64,000 nucleotides of DNA, from positions 19,231,248-19,295,247 of the forward strand of contig CM055902.1 of the NCBI GenBank assembly GCA_029582155.1. The letters run 5' to 3'. The translations under genes were made by a program, and so were the position numbers. The notes beneath the pieces are model-generated. The model saw nothing but the letters and a program-made list of their open reading frames with translations. It was not told where the DNA came from and did not search any database. Source of the DNA: Panopea generosa. Taxonomy: Eukaryota; Mollusca; Bivalvia; Adapedonta; Hiatellidae. Below are positions 35,668-46,699 of the stretch, one piece after another (position 1 is the stretch's first letter; the number at the start of each line of letters is the position of its first letter).

Positions 35668-37148
35668 GTAAGTATTTATTTATTAATTTTGGAAGAGTTA
35701 TAAGCCCCCCTTCCGGGTTCATCGGAAGGGACTATAGGTTAACTGTCAGCCAAGCTTCCATCTGGAAGGATTACTCAAAAGCTAGGTTTGTGACACTTTG
35801 CATGTTGATGCAGGGTAATAAGGAGATCATGCATGCTTTTTTTCCTGTAAACTGGTAGAGGACTTATGTATTGTGTGCAATACTTCAGTGTCTTGTTCTT
35901 TATGTTTTTGTCTGGTGTTTTTTGAAGAAAAATAAACATGATTTTATTTATTGTTTTTCTGTTAGCTGTAAATTTTTGTTGTTAGCCCCACTTCTTTGAA
36001 ACTGTTTGGCACAGAGTCACCTGATTTGTCCCACAGTTGTATCAGTGCTCCAGATAACACTTTTCTTGCAATTTCTATTTTACTCGCTGAATTAATATGC
36101 AATGCTGATTATTAAAATGCTAAGAGTGACTTACTTCTAAATCTTGTGTTTAGCTCCAGTTGGCATAGTGTCACAAATATTGATCCATAGTTCTGTTACA
36201 GGTAATTACAGTATTCCTAAAAATTATGCAGCATTTTTCTGGATGTCCTTGAATATTATGATAATTTTGTTTTTGTTTGACAACACTTTGAATCTTTGAG
36301 ATTTCGTGTCAGGTCTGTAACTGTCATACATGGACGGATTTCAAAAACTCTTGGCTCAGTTGATCAACATGACATGATGAAGTGATGTGTGTAAGACCCA
36401 AAACCTTTCCTCAAAGGTCAAGGTCAAACTTTCAGTTTGTTTGATAATTCGTGTCTGGTCTGTAACTTTGTCTTATATGGAGAGATTTAATCTGAATTGA
36501 TCAAGATGATATGTCGACTTGTCACACTTTGAGTTTGACAACACATGAATGGATTTCAAAAACACTTAGCCTACTTGATCAACATGGCATAATGACGTGT
36601 CACATGTAAGACCCAGAACCTTACCTCAGAGGTGATTTTCGATTATCCTAAATTCCATTCATTACAGAAATACAAATTAAAATTCTATCTTTGTACAATG
36701 GAATTCTCTACAAAATGAAACCCTTCCCATCAAATTGTGTTTAAAATTGTAATTTTGTAACCATAAGTACTTCACTTATGGTTACAAAATTTACAAAACT
36801 AAAAAATCAAGGTAAGTACTTGAAATTATACGTCAAATTGCAAAATTTTGAATTTTTTGTTTTAAACAATATAAAATATCTAAGGTTACATTTAACTTAC
36901 ATTATTTGTAAAAGAAATCAGCATGTGAAATTTGATTGATTAATTTGCCAATTTATGAATTCTTCGCATGCTTTTGATAAACATTTTGTAGAAAGATGCA
37001 AGTTTCCTATCCTTCTATATAAGTCCTTGATTTTGAGGTCTCCTTCCACCTGTAAAACTGGGTGCCATCATATATAATGTTGAATGTGATAAAGATGATG
37101 TTACACCTCTATTCGAATTATGAATGTTATTATTGTTTTTCTTTGCAG
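35668..37148. other. GXYLT intron 3 with loose repeats
   Basis: Around 36000-36640 phrases such as GTCTGTAACT, CATGGACGGATTTCAAAAAC and TTGATCAACATGACATGATG recur two or three times at spacings of about 110-190 bp, a degenerate tandem of dispersed type. No coding sequence is seen. Confidence 0.5.
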
Positions 37149-37341
37149 GATCTACTAAAAGAAGTAACTTCTCTGCTGTATGTGGACACAGACATTATCT
37201 TCCTGTCCCCAGTAGATGAGATCTGGTCCTTCTTTTCTAAATTCAACTCCACCCAGCTGGCTGCTGTCACTCCAGAACACGAGGACCGTGCTATAGGCTG
37301 GTACAATAGATTTGCCCGTCATCCATATTATGGAGAATTAG
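37149..37341 (+). CDS. GXYLT: GXYLT exon 4 (catalytic DxD)
   Basis: Acceptor TTTCTTTGCAG, donor GTAAAT, ending one base into a glycine codon. Residues 198-261 contain [19 protein letters not shown], where D210 and D212 form the DxD motif that holds the metal and UDP-sugar. [16 protein letters not shown] and [17 protein letters not shown] follow, nearly identical in pattern to human GXYLT1. Confidence 0.97.
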
Positions 37342-38180
37342 GTAAATTATACCAAAAAAATAAAAATGAAATGGTCGTCCTTAAAAAAATATATGTTTGC
37401 TGTGCTCCAATCCAGTATTTTTTATGTGTGTAAGTAGGTAGCTAATTTTTTTATTTTGCATGGTCATTTTAAAGAAAAATGAACAATCATGAAAAAAATT
37501 TAAATGCCTTGAAAGCCAGTAAAAAAAGTTGGCTGCAATTTTAAGTGAGTAGGTAAGAGCAAGACAAACAATTTATTTTTAAGGACGGCTTAACAGAACT
37601 AAAATTTAAACTATCCTGTGGACAGTCCTGTGGCAGAGTTATGGCCCTTTTTGGACTTAATTTTCAGGTTAAAATTTTTTATCAGGTAAGATTTCTATGC
37701 AACCACTCATTGGATATGAATGAAACTTCAAATGTGTGTTCACCATCATCGATGGAACACACAGAGACAAGAACCATTACTGGGGGTTGCATGTTGGCAA
37801 AGTTATGGCCCTTTTGGACTTAATTTTTCTTATGTAGACACCCAGGCTAAACTTTTGCGTTTAGTTTTGGTGTTTGCCTCCAGTCTCAATCTTTGCATGG
37901 GTGATGAGTTTTATCCTATCGGCGAGCTTTGTTGTCATCTGACAACTCTTGTTTATCAATCACCTGTTTTAAGGAGTCAGCTGGCCTGTACTACCTCAAC
38001 GCTTCACATCCAGTGGGTCTCAAGTCAGGTTATTACCTAACTAAGTGTTCAATTATAACATGTTATTCGTCCTCTGAATAATATTCAACTGATTAAAAAC
38101 CAACGATGAAAGCCAGTCAAATTTCAATTATTATAGCAGTTCAACAAGTTGTTGACACATTGTTGATTTATTTTGTGAAG
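37342..38180. other. GXYLT intron 4 with dispersed repeat
   Basis: Contains old molluscan-type repeat phrases (GTTATGGCCCTTTTTGGACT at about 37640 and a near copy at 37803). ORFs at 37641-38040 lie in this repeat and are not credited. Confidence 0.5.
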
Positions 38181-38330
38181 GAGTTAACTCTGGTGTGATG
38201 ATGATGAACCTTACAAGACTTCGTGCGTCGTCATGGCTACAGTCAATGAAAAACTACTACAAAGAATACAGACATAAGATTCCATTCGGTGACCAGGATC
38301 TCATTAATATTTACTTCCATTTCAACCCAG
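38181..38330 (+). CDS. GXYLT: GXYLT exon 5
   Basis: 150-nt exon after acceptor TTTTGTGAAG, donor GTAACT, ending one base into a codon. Residues 262-311 with GVNSGVMMMNLTRLR and then PFGDQDLINIYFHFNPG. D299 and D301 lie in the conserved GDQDL. The segment between LTRLR and GDQDL is about ten residues shorter than in human GXYLT1, a difference inside one exon and so not a missed exon boundary. The acceptor has a weak pyrimidine tract. Confidence 0.94.
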
Positions 38331-38444
38331 GTAACTTGTTTTATTTATATAAGACTCTTCCAGCATACGCGACTCGTGGTTGAAGACTTTTATTGCATAT
38401 TTGATGTCATCTATGACAGAAAGTGTAAAATCTTATTTAGTTTC

Positions 38445-39071
38445 AGTGTTCTTCAGATCATCTGTATGGTTTGTTTATGTTCTTCAGATTATCTGTATGG
38501 TTTGTTCATGTTCTTTAGATCATCTGTAAGGTTTGTTCATGTTCTTCAGATCATCTTTATGGTTTGTTCATGTTCTTCAGATCAACTGTATGGTTTGATC
38601 ATGTTCTTCAGATCATCTGTATGGTTTGTTCATGTTCTAAAGATCATCTGTATGGTTTATGTACTTCAGATCATCTGTGTATTTTGTTCATGTTTTCCAG
38701 ATTATCTGTATGGTTTGTTCATGTTCTTCTGATCATCTGTATGGTTTGTTCATGTACTTCAGATCATCTGTATGGTTTGTTTATGTTCTTCTGATCATCT
38801 GTATGATTTGTTCATGTACTTTAGATCATCTGTATGGTTTGTTCATGTACTTTAGATCATCTGTTTGGTTTGTTCATGTTCTTCAGATAATTTGTATGGT
38901 TTGTTCATGTTCTTCAGATAATTTGTATGGTTTGTTCATGTTCTTCAGATAATTTGTATGGTTTGTTCCTGTTCTCCAGATCATCTGTATGGTTTGTTTA
39001 TGTTCTTCAGATCATCTGTATGGTTTGTTCATGTCTTCAGATCATCTGTATGGTTTGTTTATGTTCTTCAG
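38445..39071 (+). repeat. 31-bp minisatellite copying the exon 6 splice acceptor
   Basis: About 20 head-to-tail copies of a 31-bp unit, 'gtttgttcatgttcttcag' followed by 'atcatctgtatg', run without a break into the true 3' splice site of GXYLT exon 6 (TTCTTCAG then ATCAACTGTATATTTTG). Each unit holds a pyrimidine-rich CTTCAG (or CTTTAG, TTCCAG, CTTCTG variant) plus a near copy of the first 15 exon bases. The intron therefore carries a series of potential decoy acceptors. Long ORFs across it are by-products. Confidence 0.95.
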
Positions 39072-39244
39072 ATCAACTGTATATTTTGAGTTGCGAGTGG
39101 AACTACAGACCTGACCATTGTATGTACATGAGTGTATGTAAGCCAGTACAGGAGACAGGGGTCTACCTGCTACATGGTTGCAGGCGAGTCTGGCATGAGG
39201 ATAAACAGCCGGCATTTAAAGCAGTCTACCGAGCATTTAAAGAG
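39072..39244 (+). CDS. GXYLT: GXYLT exon 6
   Basis: 173-nt exon; its acceptor is the last copy of the 31-bp repeat. Donor GTAGTT, phase 0 out. Residues 312-369: DQLYILSCEWNYRPDHC, then GVYLLHGCRRVWHEDKQPAF. The WNYRPDHC and LHG-DKQPAF blocks are GXYLT signatures; H346 and G347 match the GT8 HxG-type metal and phosphate site. Confidence 0.96.
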
Positions 39245-39911
39245 GTAGTTCATCATATCATTATGGATATTTCTACATAATAAAGTTGGGCTGGATGAAC
39301 TTTTGCTTTATTGGCAATGAAGGTTTATCTTCCAGCAACATACGAATTGATGATGTCATTGTTTTTGTAGTGTATTAAACTAACATTTAAACATTTTTTT
39401 TTACCGTTGATGAGCTACATGTATTTATAATGTCAGTGGATAGTAACTAATAACTGAGTCAAACAGTTTTCATAAAAAAACTACATTTTGTTTTGTTTGA
39501 ATTTTATCAATAAAATTTGGAACTTTTTCCAGATGCACTTTCGGCAGAAGTACACACATGCATTAATTTTGTTTGCTGGATAAAAATCAGTTGTTGCTTT
39601 TTTTTTAAAAAATAATTAAAACATGTAAATAATAGAATTTCATCATATGAACGCATACATAGTTTCTGATATATTTTATACGATTACTGTTTTGTCACGT
39701 TCAGTTAATTTTCTGCACAAGAATTTTTCAATAAACAGTTTTATCCATTCTTTTTGTACCGACATGGTAAAACCTGGCCAGGCCAGATTCTGATGTAATT
39801 ATTACTTTACTAGGACAAGGTGATGGATAATTGATTAATAGCTTACGTTGGTACAGGCTGGGTTCATTGATAATATAAATATAAGAAATTCACTTCATTT
39901 GTTGAAAAAAT
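39245..39911. other. GXYLT intron 6, left part, nothing recognised
   Basis: AT-rich intron with no repeat family or RNA gene seen. Confidence 0.5.
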
Positions 39912-40232
39912 GCAGCATGGTCTAGTGTTAGAGTGTCTGCCTCGCATGCGGAAGGTCCTGGGTTCAGTTCCCGACCCGGTCGTACCAAAGACTTTAAAAA
40001 TGGTACTATAAGCTTCCTTGCTTGATGCTCAGCATTCAGAGGAAAGTTCTAGGTCTGGTTGGCCCGGTGTCAGTTTAATGTGACTGGGTGGGGTATCATA
40101 CCATGTGTCTGCGGTATGATACTCCAGTGTGACAGAGCTCAGAATACTGTATCAAGTAGACACTGTTACGATATAACTGAAAAATTATTGAAAGTGACCC
40201 TTAATACGATACAACAACAACAACAGCAACAT
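39912..40232 (+). repeat. SINE-A copy
   Basis: Head CATGGTCTAGTGTTAGAGTG, then CTGCCTCGCATGCGGAAGG with CGC in the anticodon position, B box GGGTTCAGTTCCC, the shared body, and a CAACAACAACAGCAACA tail. Lies in GXYLT intron 6, sense orientation. Confidence 0.85.
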
Positions 40233-40309
40233 CATTTGTTGAACATTTACGAGATATGAACTTTCATTCAACAAGCAGAATTTACATAAATCTCCTTCTG
40301 GCTTCACTT

Positions 40310-40612
40310 ATTTCTATGTGGCATATGTAAATTCATATCTCATGAATATTCAAAAAAGGAAATTCATTCCTTACATAAACTCCTTCTGGCTTGCTTATTT
40401 CTTTGTGGCACATGTAAATTCATATCTCATGAATATTCAAAAAAGGAAGTTTATTTCTTACATAAACCCCTTCTGGCTCTATGTGGCACATGTAAATTCA
40501 TATCCCATGAATATTCAAAAAAGGAAATTCATTCCTTATATAAGCCTCTTCTGGCTTCACTCCTTTCCATGTGGCACATGTAAACTCATATCTCATTAAT
40601 ACTCAAAAAAAC
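40310..40612 (+). repeat. Tandem repeat, about 75-95 bp unit, four copies
   Basis: Four copies of a unit containing CATGTAAATTCATATCTCAT, GAATATTCAAAAAAGGAA and CCTTCTGGCTTCACT; the third copy lacks part of the spacer. The 93-codon ORF across it simply repeats the same peptide. Confidence 0.9.
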
Positions 40613-41006
40613 AAAATTCGTTCCTTAATTAATTTATAAATATCTGATGAATGCTTAAGATTTCTTTTGAGACCAAAAGATCAAGAATGCTTTTATTTTC
40701 AAAATAAGTAAAAAGTTAAACATCAATATATTTAATATTATTAATTACAAACCACATTAACGTTTCGGCACTATGCCTTTTTCAAGTTAATAATTATAAA
40801 CAGGAAATTGCATCATTTCAGTATCCAGCAGTGCTGTTGTAAATGGTGGTCATTGAGAATGTTATTACCAGGCTGGTTCTAATCCAAGATGGCTGCTGCT
40901 GCTGCTGAAAATATAAATATTAAATGTACAAGACTTAGTGTGACATCATCCAAACTGCTTCTCAAGTTCAAAATGGATAAAGTTAATCTTCCTTTCTTAT
41001 TTTATA

Positions 41007-41307
41007 GGCCGCGGCGTGGTGTAGTGGTAGAGCATCCGCCTCGCATGCGGAAGGTCCAGGGTTCAGTCCCCGACCCGGTCATACCAAAGACTTTAAAAAT
41101 GGTACTAGAAGCTTCCTCGCTTGACGCTCAGCATTTAGAGGAGAGTTCTAGGTCTGGTCTGCCCGGTGTTAGTATAATGTGACTGGGTTGGGTATCATAC
41201 CATGTGTCTGCGGCATGATACTCCAGTGTGACAGCGCTTAGAATACTGTCTCAAGTAGATATGACTGAAAAATTGTTGAAGCGATGCTAAACACCATACA
41301 ACATTAT
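41007..41307 (+). repeat. SINE-A, best copy
   Basis: GCCGCGGCGTGGTGTAGTGG, TAGAGCATCCGCCTCGCATG and GGGTTCAGTCCCCGACCC give near-canonical A and B boxes on a tRNA-Ala(CGC)-like head. The body is the same as at 39912. The nearly intact promoter suggests a relatively young copy. Confidence 0.88.
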
Positions 41308-41354
41308 TTTATAGATTTCAAAATGGCTTTATAATATATATATATATATACACA

Positions 41355-41532
41355 CAGTAAAACCTGTGTCAGCGGTTACTTCTATTAATCAGCCACTTGT
41401 CTTAAGCAGCAACATTTGCTTTTTCCCATTTCTATGCTTACAAAGCAAATTAACCTGTATTAAGCAACAACCTGTCTTAAAAGGTCACTATTGCTCCTTC
41501 CCTTGACTGGCTGCTTAAGACAGGTTTGAATG
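41355..41532. mobile_element. MITE, CAGTCAAACCTG family
   Basis: Bounded by CAGTAAAACCTG and CAGGTTTGAATG, with the shared AAGCAGCAACATTTGC and TTGACTGGCTGCTTAAGAC interior. Sits in GXYLT intron 6 head-to-tail or head-to-head with the next copy. Confidence 0.7.
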
Positions 41533-41536
41533 TATA

Positions 41537-41694
41537 CAGTTGAATCTGTCTTAAGTAACCAGTAAAGGAAGGAGCAAACATGGCCATTAAACACAGGTCA
41601 TTGCTTAATAAAGGTTAAATTGTTCTGAAAGCATGGAAATGGGAAATTGCAAGTGGCTGCTTAATATAGGTGACCGTTTACACAGGTTTGACTG
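41537..41694. mobile_element. MITE, adjacent second copy
   Basis: Starts CAGTTGAATCTGTCTTAAG and ends CACAGGTTTGACTG, four bases after the previous element. The interior runs in the opposite sense to the copy before it (AGGAGCAAACATGGCC against GCTCCTTCCCTTGACTGG), so the pair forms a large inverted structure 65 bp before the last GXYLT exon. Confidence 0.65.
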
Positions 41695-41759
41695 TATTTG
41701 TCTGTGAACACAACAAAAGAAACCACTGTTTTATAACTTTTATTCATGTTGTATTCCAG

Positions 41760-41912
41760 CATGACATGGGAGCCACCATAAAGTATGACCTGCTGGAGTC
41801 AATCAACCGGCACATGCTTGCTGCAAACGCATCCAACTGTGGGAAACTGGCACCAATATTTACAAAGCAGATACAGATCTTCATAGATGGTAGAAAACCG
41901 GACAAGTCCTGA
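41760..41912 (+). CDS. GXYLT: GXYLT exon 7, C-terminus and stop
   Basis: Acceptor TTGTATTCCAG, phase 0. Gives residues 370-419 and ends TGA at 41910-41912. The family's C-terminal region is variable; ASNCGKLAPIFTKQIQIF lines up with human TYCGKIYKIFIKQL. That supports this as the true last exon. Confidence 0.93.
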   Translation, partial: HDMGATIKYDLLESINRHMLAANASNCGKLAPIFTKQIQIFIDGRKPDKS

Positions 41913-42483
41913 AAGATATTGTTATTATGCATTATGAATCCAGCATTTTTAATGAGAACAGATCTGTGATATAATTATGATCTTACTTTCAGAAAGAGGC
42001 TTCCAGATTGATAAGATTTTGTGATATCTATATATAAAGTATATTTCTATTGTTGGATAATGGGGGACACAGCAATTTTGATGAAATTTTAGTCAACTCA
42101 TCTCTTTTTTTTGAAAACTCTTTAAAATGGTTGAAAGACATCATATTTTGCTCATTTTGGGTCAGGTGTGGCCAAAAAATGTTAACAAATACTCTATTTT
42201 CATCAGATTTTATCTGTATAATACTAAAAAATTCAAGGAAATATCAATTTGTATTTTTTGAGAAATTTTACTTTATTTTCAAAACTAGTGTAGTTGTTTT
42301 ATGAAAAAAAGGTCACATAAAGATTACTTTCTCTTACTTTAATATGAAGTTTGAAATAGTAGTACTGAAAAATTGCTATTTTCATCCAGTAGTTCTACAT
42401 TCACAAGTGTAAACACTTATTTGATGTATGGACATAAATTTTGTTTTATTTCAACGTTGCTGTGTTTCCCCATGAAGACTTAC
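41913..42483 (+). other. GXYLT: Probable GXYLT 3' UTR / downstream DNA
   Basis: AT-rich sequence right after the stop with no strong AATAAA close by; the first clear AATAAA seen is at 43157, inside a SINE. The 84-codon ORF at 42050 has no motif. Confidence 0.35.
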
Positions 42484-42715
42484 TTGACCCATCAGTAAGT
42501 GGGTTGGTTGTGACATCAGTAAGTGGGTTGGTTGTGACGTCAGTAAGTGGGTTGCTTTTGACGTCAGTAAGTGGGTTGGTTGTGATGTCAGTAAATGGGT
42601 GGTTGACCCATCAGTAAGTGGGTTGGTGGTGATGTCAGTAAGTGGGTCGGTTGTGACATAAGTAAGTGGATCGGTTGTGACGTAAGTAAGTGGGTTGGTT
42701 GTGACTGGAGCCTAT
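42484..42715 (+). repeat. 24-bp tandem repeat, about ten copies
   Basis: Unit GTCAGTAAGTGGGTTGGTTG plus 'tgac', with the first and sixth copies followed by TTGACCCATC variants. Each unit contains AGTAAGTGGG, which resembles a splice donor core, but there is no coding context. Confidence 0.9.
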
Positions 42716-43105
42716 ACTCAAAGTATTGTTTCAGAAATTGTTCATGAGATTCTAGAGTTCCATATATTTGTAAATGTCATAAAAATTGAATTGTGTGGAG
42801 AGAAAAAAAATGAATGAAAAGTGAAACACTACAGTGTGACTGATGTATGTTTGAATTAACCAAAATCCAACTGCCAATTATTTATTCTGTTCATCACTGA
42901 ATGTTGTACCTGTGAATATGCCATTACCTTGCTATCTTGCAAGGTGGAGATATATGGTAAACACTTTTCAATGAGCCCATGTATATGTAAACTTTACCTT
43001 AGAGGTACAATACATTGTTTACAATTATATGAATTCTAAAAATTTGAAAAATGAGAAATGGTCGGGTTACTCAAGTGCATTGATAATACAGAGTATTTAA
43101 AAATA
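42716..43105. other. Intergenic, nothing recognised
   Basis: AT-rich; no repeat or gene identified. Confidence 0.45.
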
Positions 43106-43109
43106 GGGC

Positions 43110-43335
43110 AGTAGTGGAGTGGATCGAGTTTTGGCCACTCATGATTGTAGTTTCAAAATAAAACCAAACGACACTCAGTGCTGGTTGTATCCAGAAAGCT
43201 CGTGAACACTTCTTGATATAGAAGCTCTAAGCTTACTGATCAGTTGAACTAAACTCAATATTTACATGTAGTGTACGTCTGTTAGCCCTCGATGGCATAA
43301 AAATGACGTAAATATTCAATCAATCAATCAATACA
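43110..43335 (+). repeat. SINE with SINE-C type 3' end
   Basis: Ends with TAGCCCTCGATGGCATAAAA and a (CAAT)n tail, the same 3' phrase as the SINE-C copy at 13010. The 5' part is different or too decayed to place. Confidence 0.55.
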
Positions 43336-43829
43336 TGTAGTGTAATCAAAAAGAGTATTAGGAATGTACTACTGTATATTTGTTGTCCCCTGCTTTGCGA
43401 AAAGCGGTAGACACTAATTTGGGTCTGTCTATCCGTCACACTTTGGTTTCTGCACAATAGTTGAATGCCTGAATCAAATCTTTTGAAATTTTAATACATT
43501 GTTAATAATGACAAAACACAGGCTTAGTTTGATATAAAGCATTGTGGCTTATGTCGTACTCCAGTTATGCCCCTTTAATTTGTGAAAAATCATATTTTTG
43601 GGGGTTTATATGCAATAACCCAAGAATGACTAAGTCAAATCTTTTGAAAAAAGCAGGGGACCTAAATTCACAGAATTTGCTTGTTGAACTCTAATGAGAT
43701 ATGAACCTATGCAATATAATAATGCTTGTACTAAAAGGTTCTCTTACTAACATTGTATTTGTTTATGTCTCATGAGTGTTCAACATTTTTTTACGTGTCG
43801 TTACTTGCAATAATTTTTTTTTTTTTATC
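43336..43829. other. Intergenic, old repeat phrases only
   Basis: Contains CCCCTGCTTTGCGAAAAGCG and TCCAGTTATGCCCCTTTAAT, typical of ancient dispersed repeats, but no defined element ends. Confidence 0.35.
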
Positions 43830-44410
43830 AGAACAGAAATTTTATTTTTTAGACATGAACATCATTGCTCATCGTCATATACAAATATGTTTAATGCATG
43901 CAATGTGATGGTTACAATATTGTACATAGTTCTAAATCAATATTGGTGAGAGTTGTTTTAAACAAAATCATATAGCTAGTATGGTAATAATAGTATTTCA
44001 TTAAGCAATATTAATATATAGATAATCATGTTAATTTAATTAACATATTAATGTATGTGAAATGCTGTGAATGGAATCCTTAAAAACAGGTTTTCACCTA
44101 TGAAGTTTTACTGATTTATTTAAGCCTAATATGACACATGAACAATTTCATATAACAGAACAGAACAGAAATTTTATTTTTGAGACTTGAACATCATAGC
44201 TCATCGTCATATACAAACATCTTCAATGTATGCAATGTGATGGTTACACTAATATATATAGTTCTATATCAATAATGGTGAGAGTTGTTTTAAACAAAAT
44301 CATATACGTGTACATGTAGCTAGTACCGGTAATAATAGTATTTCATTAAGCATTATTAGTATATAAATAATCATGGTATTTTGATTAACATATTTATGTA
44401 TGTGAAATGT
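43830..44410 (+). repeat. Direct duplication of a unit of about 330 bp
   Basis: CAGAACAGAAATTTTATTTT at about 43833 recurs at about 44160, and the order of downstream phrases is kept: CTCATCGTCATATACAAA, GTGATGGTTAC, GAGAGTTGTTTTAAACAAAA, TATTTCATTAAGCA. The second copy runs on into a TCATTCAGTGTACATGCTAT phrase at about 44622 that may be the 3' end of a larger dispersed element. Confidence 0.8.
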
Positions 44411-44928
44411 TATGCATAATTTATCCAATTTTGTGCATTTGAAAGCTTTTGGCCATTTGATGCTAACTTTGTTAACAACGATTTTGGTTTTGTATTTTAA
44501 AAGCTATAAACTTTACCATACTCATGAGTCGTCTGGTGTAATATGTTGGTATATTATTTGTCTCTTATTTGATTGTAGAATGGACAAACAATAATAAAAT
44601 GGTATTCATCTTCTATATCATTCAGTGTACATGCTATACACTTACAGTCTTTTCTTTAAATATTTTGGGGGCGCCCAGTTTCAAATAGAATTAACAAGAT
44701 GGTAAATAATGACAGAATAGTGTTGATGTGATAAACAGCTGAAACCCATGTTGGATTTTCTTTTTTTTTCTCGAGCCTGAGTGTAACACTACCAATGTTT
44801 AAAGTGTAATATTTATTGTTGATGATACATGTACACTTCTGGTGTATTTTGCTGTGGTATATTAGAAAAGTTTCTGATTCACTGGTGTGTTACATAAATA
44901 CTTACAAACTTAACTATACAGTCAAACC

Positions 44929-45097
44929 TGTTTTAAGCAGCCACTCAAGGGAAGGAGCAAAAGTGATGTTTTAAGACAGGTTGTTGCTTAATACAGATGA
45001 ATTCACTCTAAAAGCATAGAAATGGGAAATAACAAATGTGGCTGTTTAAGACAAGTGGCAGCTTAATAGAGGTGACCGCTTACACAGGTTTGACTAT
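44929..45097. mobile_element. MITE, CAGTCAAACCTG family
   Basis: CAGTCAAACCTGTTTTAAGC at left and TTACACAGGTTTGACTATA at right, with TATA-like flanks compatible with a TA target duplication. Best preserved ends of the family in the window. Confidence 0.75.
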
Positions 45098-45425
45098 ATT
45101 TAGTTACTTAGTTATTATTTAATCAATTGAGGTCTGTTAAATGATATGCACTTGTAATGGAGCATATAAACTTACTGTCACATAAAACACTTTCGTTAGG
45201 TTTTAGATATTTAGGTAGATTATAAACTGGAATATGTTCATGAAATGTGCATTATACTGGTGAAGAAAATATTTGTGGACATGCTTGTATAAAGTATTAG
45301 AGATTATACAATGTGATTTGCAGTGTGCCATAGATATTTATTTTGTTGCTCCTGCCATTCGAAGACTGGTGATAGGGCACTAGGTGTTAGTTTAAACTTA
45401 TTTATTTTATATTGATTGTGAAACA
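45098..45425. other. Intergenic, nothing recognised
   Basis: No repeat family, RNA gene or coding sequence seen. Confidence 0.45.
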
Positions 45426-45429
45426 AGTT

Positions 45430-45585
45430 CTAACATCTTAGACAAATCACGCTCGAAGTCTTCCTGGGTAGAACCAATAAAATGTCTATCTCAAGGACCT
45501 TACACACAGCTGTGCCGGAGGATCGAACCCATGACCCTAAGATCATGGGTTCGGTGCTCTACCACTGGACCACATGCTCAATTAA
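45430..45585 (-). repeat. tRNA-like SINE
   Basis: On the minus strand GAGCATGTGGTCCAGTGGTA, then GAGCACCG, then GGGTTCGATCCTCCG give strong A and B boxes. The anticodon arm region is replaced by a perfect hairpin (CCCATGATCTTAGGGTCATGGG), so it would not make a standard tRNA. A different family from SINE-A to C. Confidence 0.65.
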
Positions 45586-45990
45586 GTGTTACCCCTGTTT
45601 GTCTGTCCATTTATCTGTTTGTGCATCTGTGGTAAAATATTTGTTGCTGATCATTTAATTCTCAGTGAGTCTATGTATTTGACTGATACTTCGTATGTAC
45701 CTATATAATTATATGAAGTTTCATATTTGTCAATTGTGAGCAAATTTACAGGAGTGATACATGCTATTTTGAATTTTGATATGGTTTCTTATCAGTTATA
45801 TTACTGTATATATATATTAAGGAAACTCTAATCTCTGGGTCAACTGACCTTTTTTTTGTTTGTTGACATGAATGGTAGCTAGACAAAATATCGGATATAT
45901 CAATAACACTTTGTGAAGTGATATCTTTACACACACATACACAAAATGAAACAAATAGCAGTTAATAAAATGCTCTATGTTAAAAAAAAG
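45586..45990. other. Intergenic, nothing recognised
   Basis: AT-rich sequence without defined repeats. Confidence 0.45.
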
Positions 45991-45991
45991 G

Positions 45992-46506
45992 TGCCGCAGC
46001 GGTGGTCTAGTGAAAGAGTGCCTGTCTTGTATGCAGAACTTACGTGGGTTTGATCCTCAGTGGTGTCATAGCAGAAACTTGAAAAGTTGTACTAGTAGCC
46101 GCCTTGCCTAAAGGGAGTATATTAGAAAAATTCTCTTTAAATGTCTACAAAAATAAAATACTTTTTAAACAAAGAATCTCGTTATTAATATGTAACCAAT
46201 ATCATACATCAAATAGAAACCATCTATATGATTATATGTATGATATATTCGGAATTTTTTTTTTTTTCCAAATTAGAGTTGTCAAAAATCTGGATATACC
46301 GGTACTTTCTTTAGCACTCGGCATTTATAGGATAGTTCTATGGCTGGTCAGCCCAGTGTCAGTTTAATGTGACTGGGTAAAATATCATGCCATGTGTCTA
46401 TGGCATGATTCTTTAGTTTGGCAGCACTTGGAACACTATTTCAAACAGACACCATCATAATACGACTTAAAAATTGTTAAAAGCGAAGCTAAAAACCATA
46501 TTATAC
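45992..46506 (+). repeat. SINE-A copy interrupted by about 190 bp
   Basis: The head and first body part (to about 46112, CTAGTAGCCGCCTTGCCTAA) and the second body part (from about 46310, GCACTCGGCATTTATAGGAT) belong to one SINE-A. The 190-bp insert encodes a lysine/asparagine-rich stretch (LEKFSLNVYKNKI) in the plus sense and looks like a scrap of another retroelement. Confidence 0.7.
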
Positions 46507-46699
46507 AATGCCATAAAATAGAAACATGAATTTCTTCTCAATCTGGAGGTTCATACTTTACTCAACCTGCAGGTTCATACTTCAGCCTACTGGTACCTTA
46601 AATAGATATTTTCTGTATCAAACACTGAATTTTCTTTCAATCTGAAACAACAATAAGCAAAGTGAGGAGTTGTACTCAAGATGTTAAGAATCTTTTTTG

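Noticed and set aside
38289-39280. ORFs of 76-147 codons in the 31-bp repeat as an extended GXYLT exon
   Set aside because: They are translations of the minisatellite; the conserved protein continues only from 39072.
42484-42715. AGTAAGTGGG repeats as alternative splice donors of GXYLT
   Set aside because: They lie after the stop codon and outside any intron supported by the protein.
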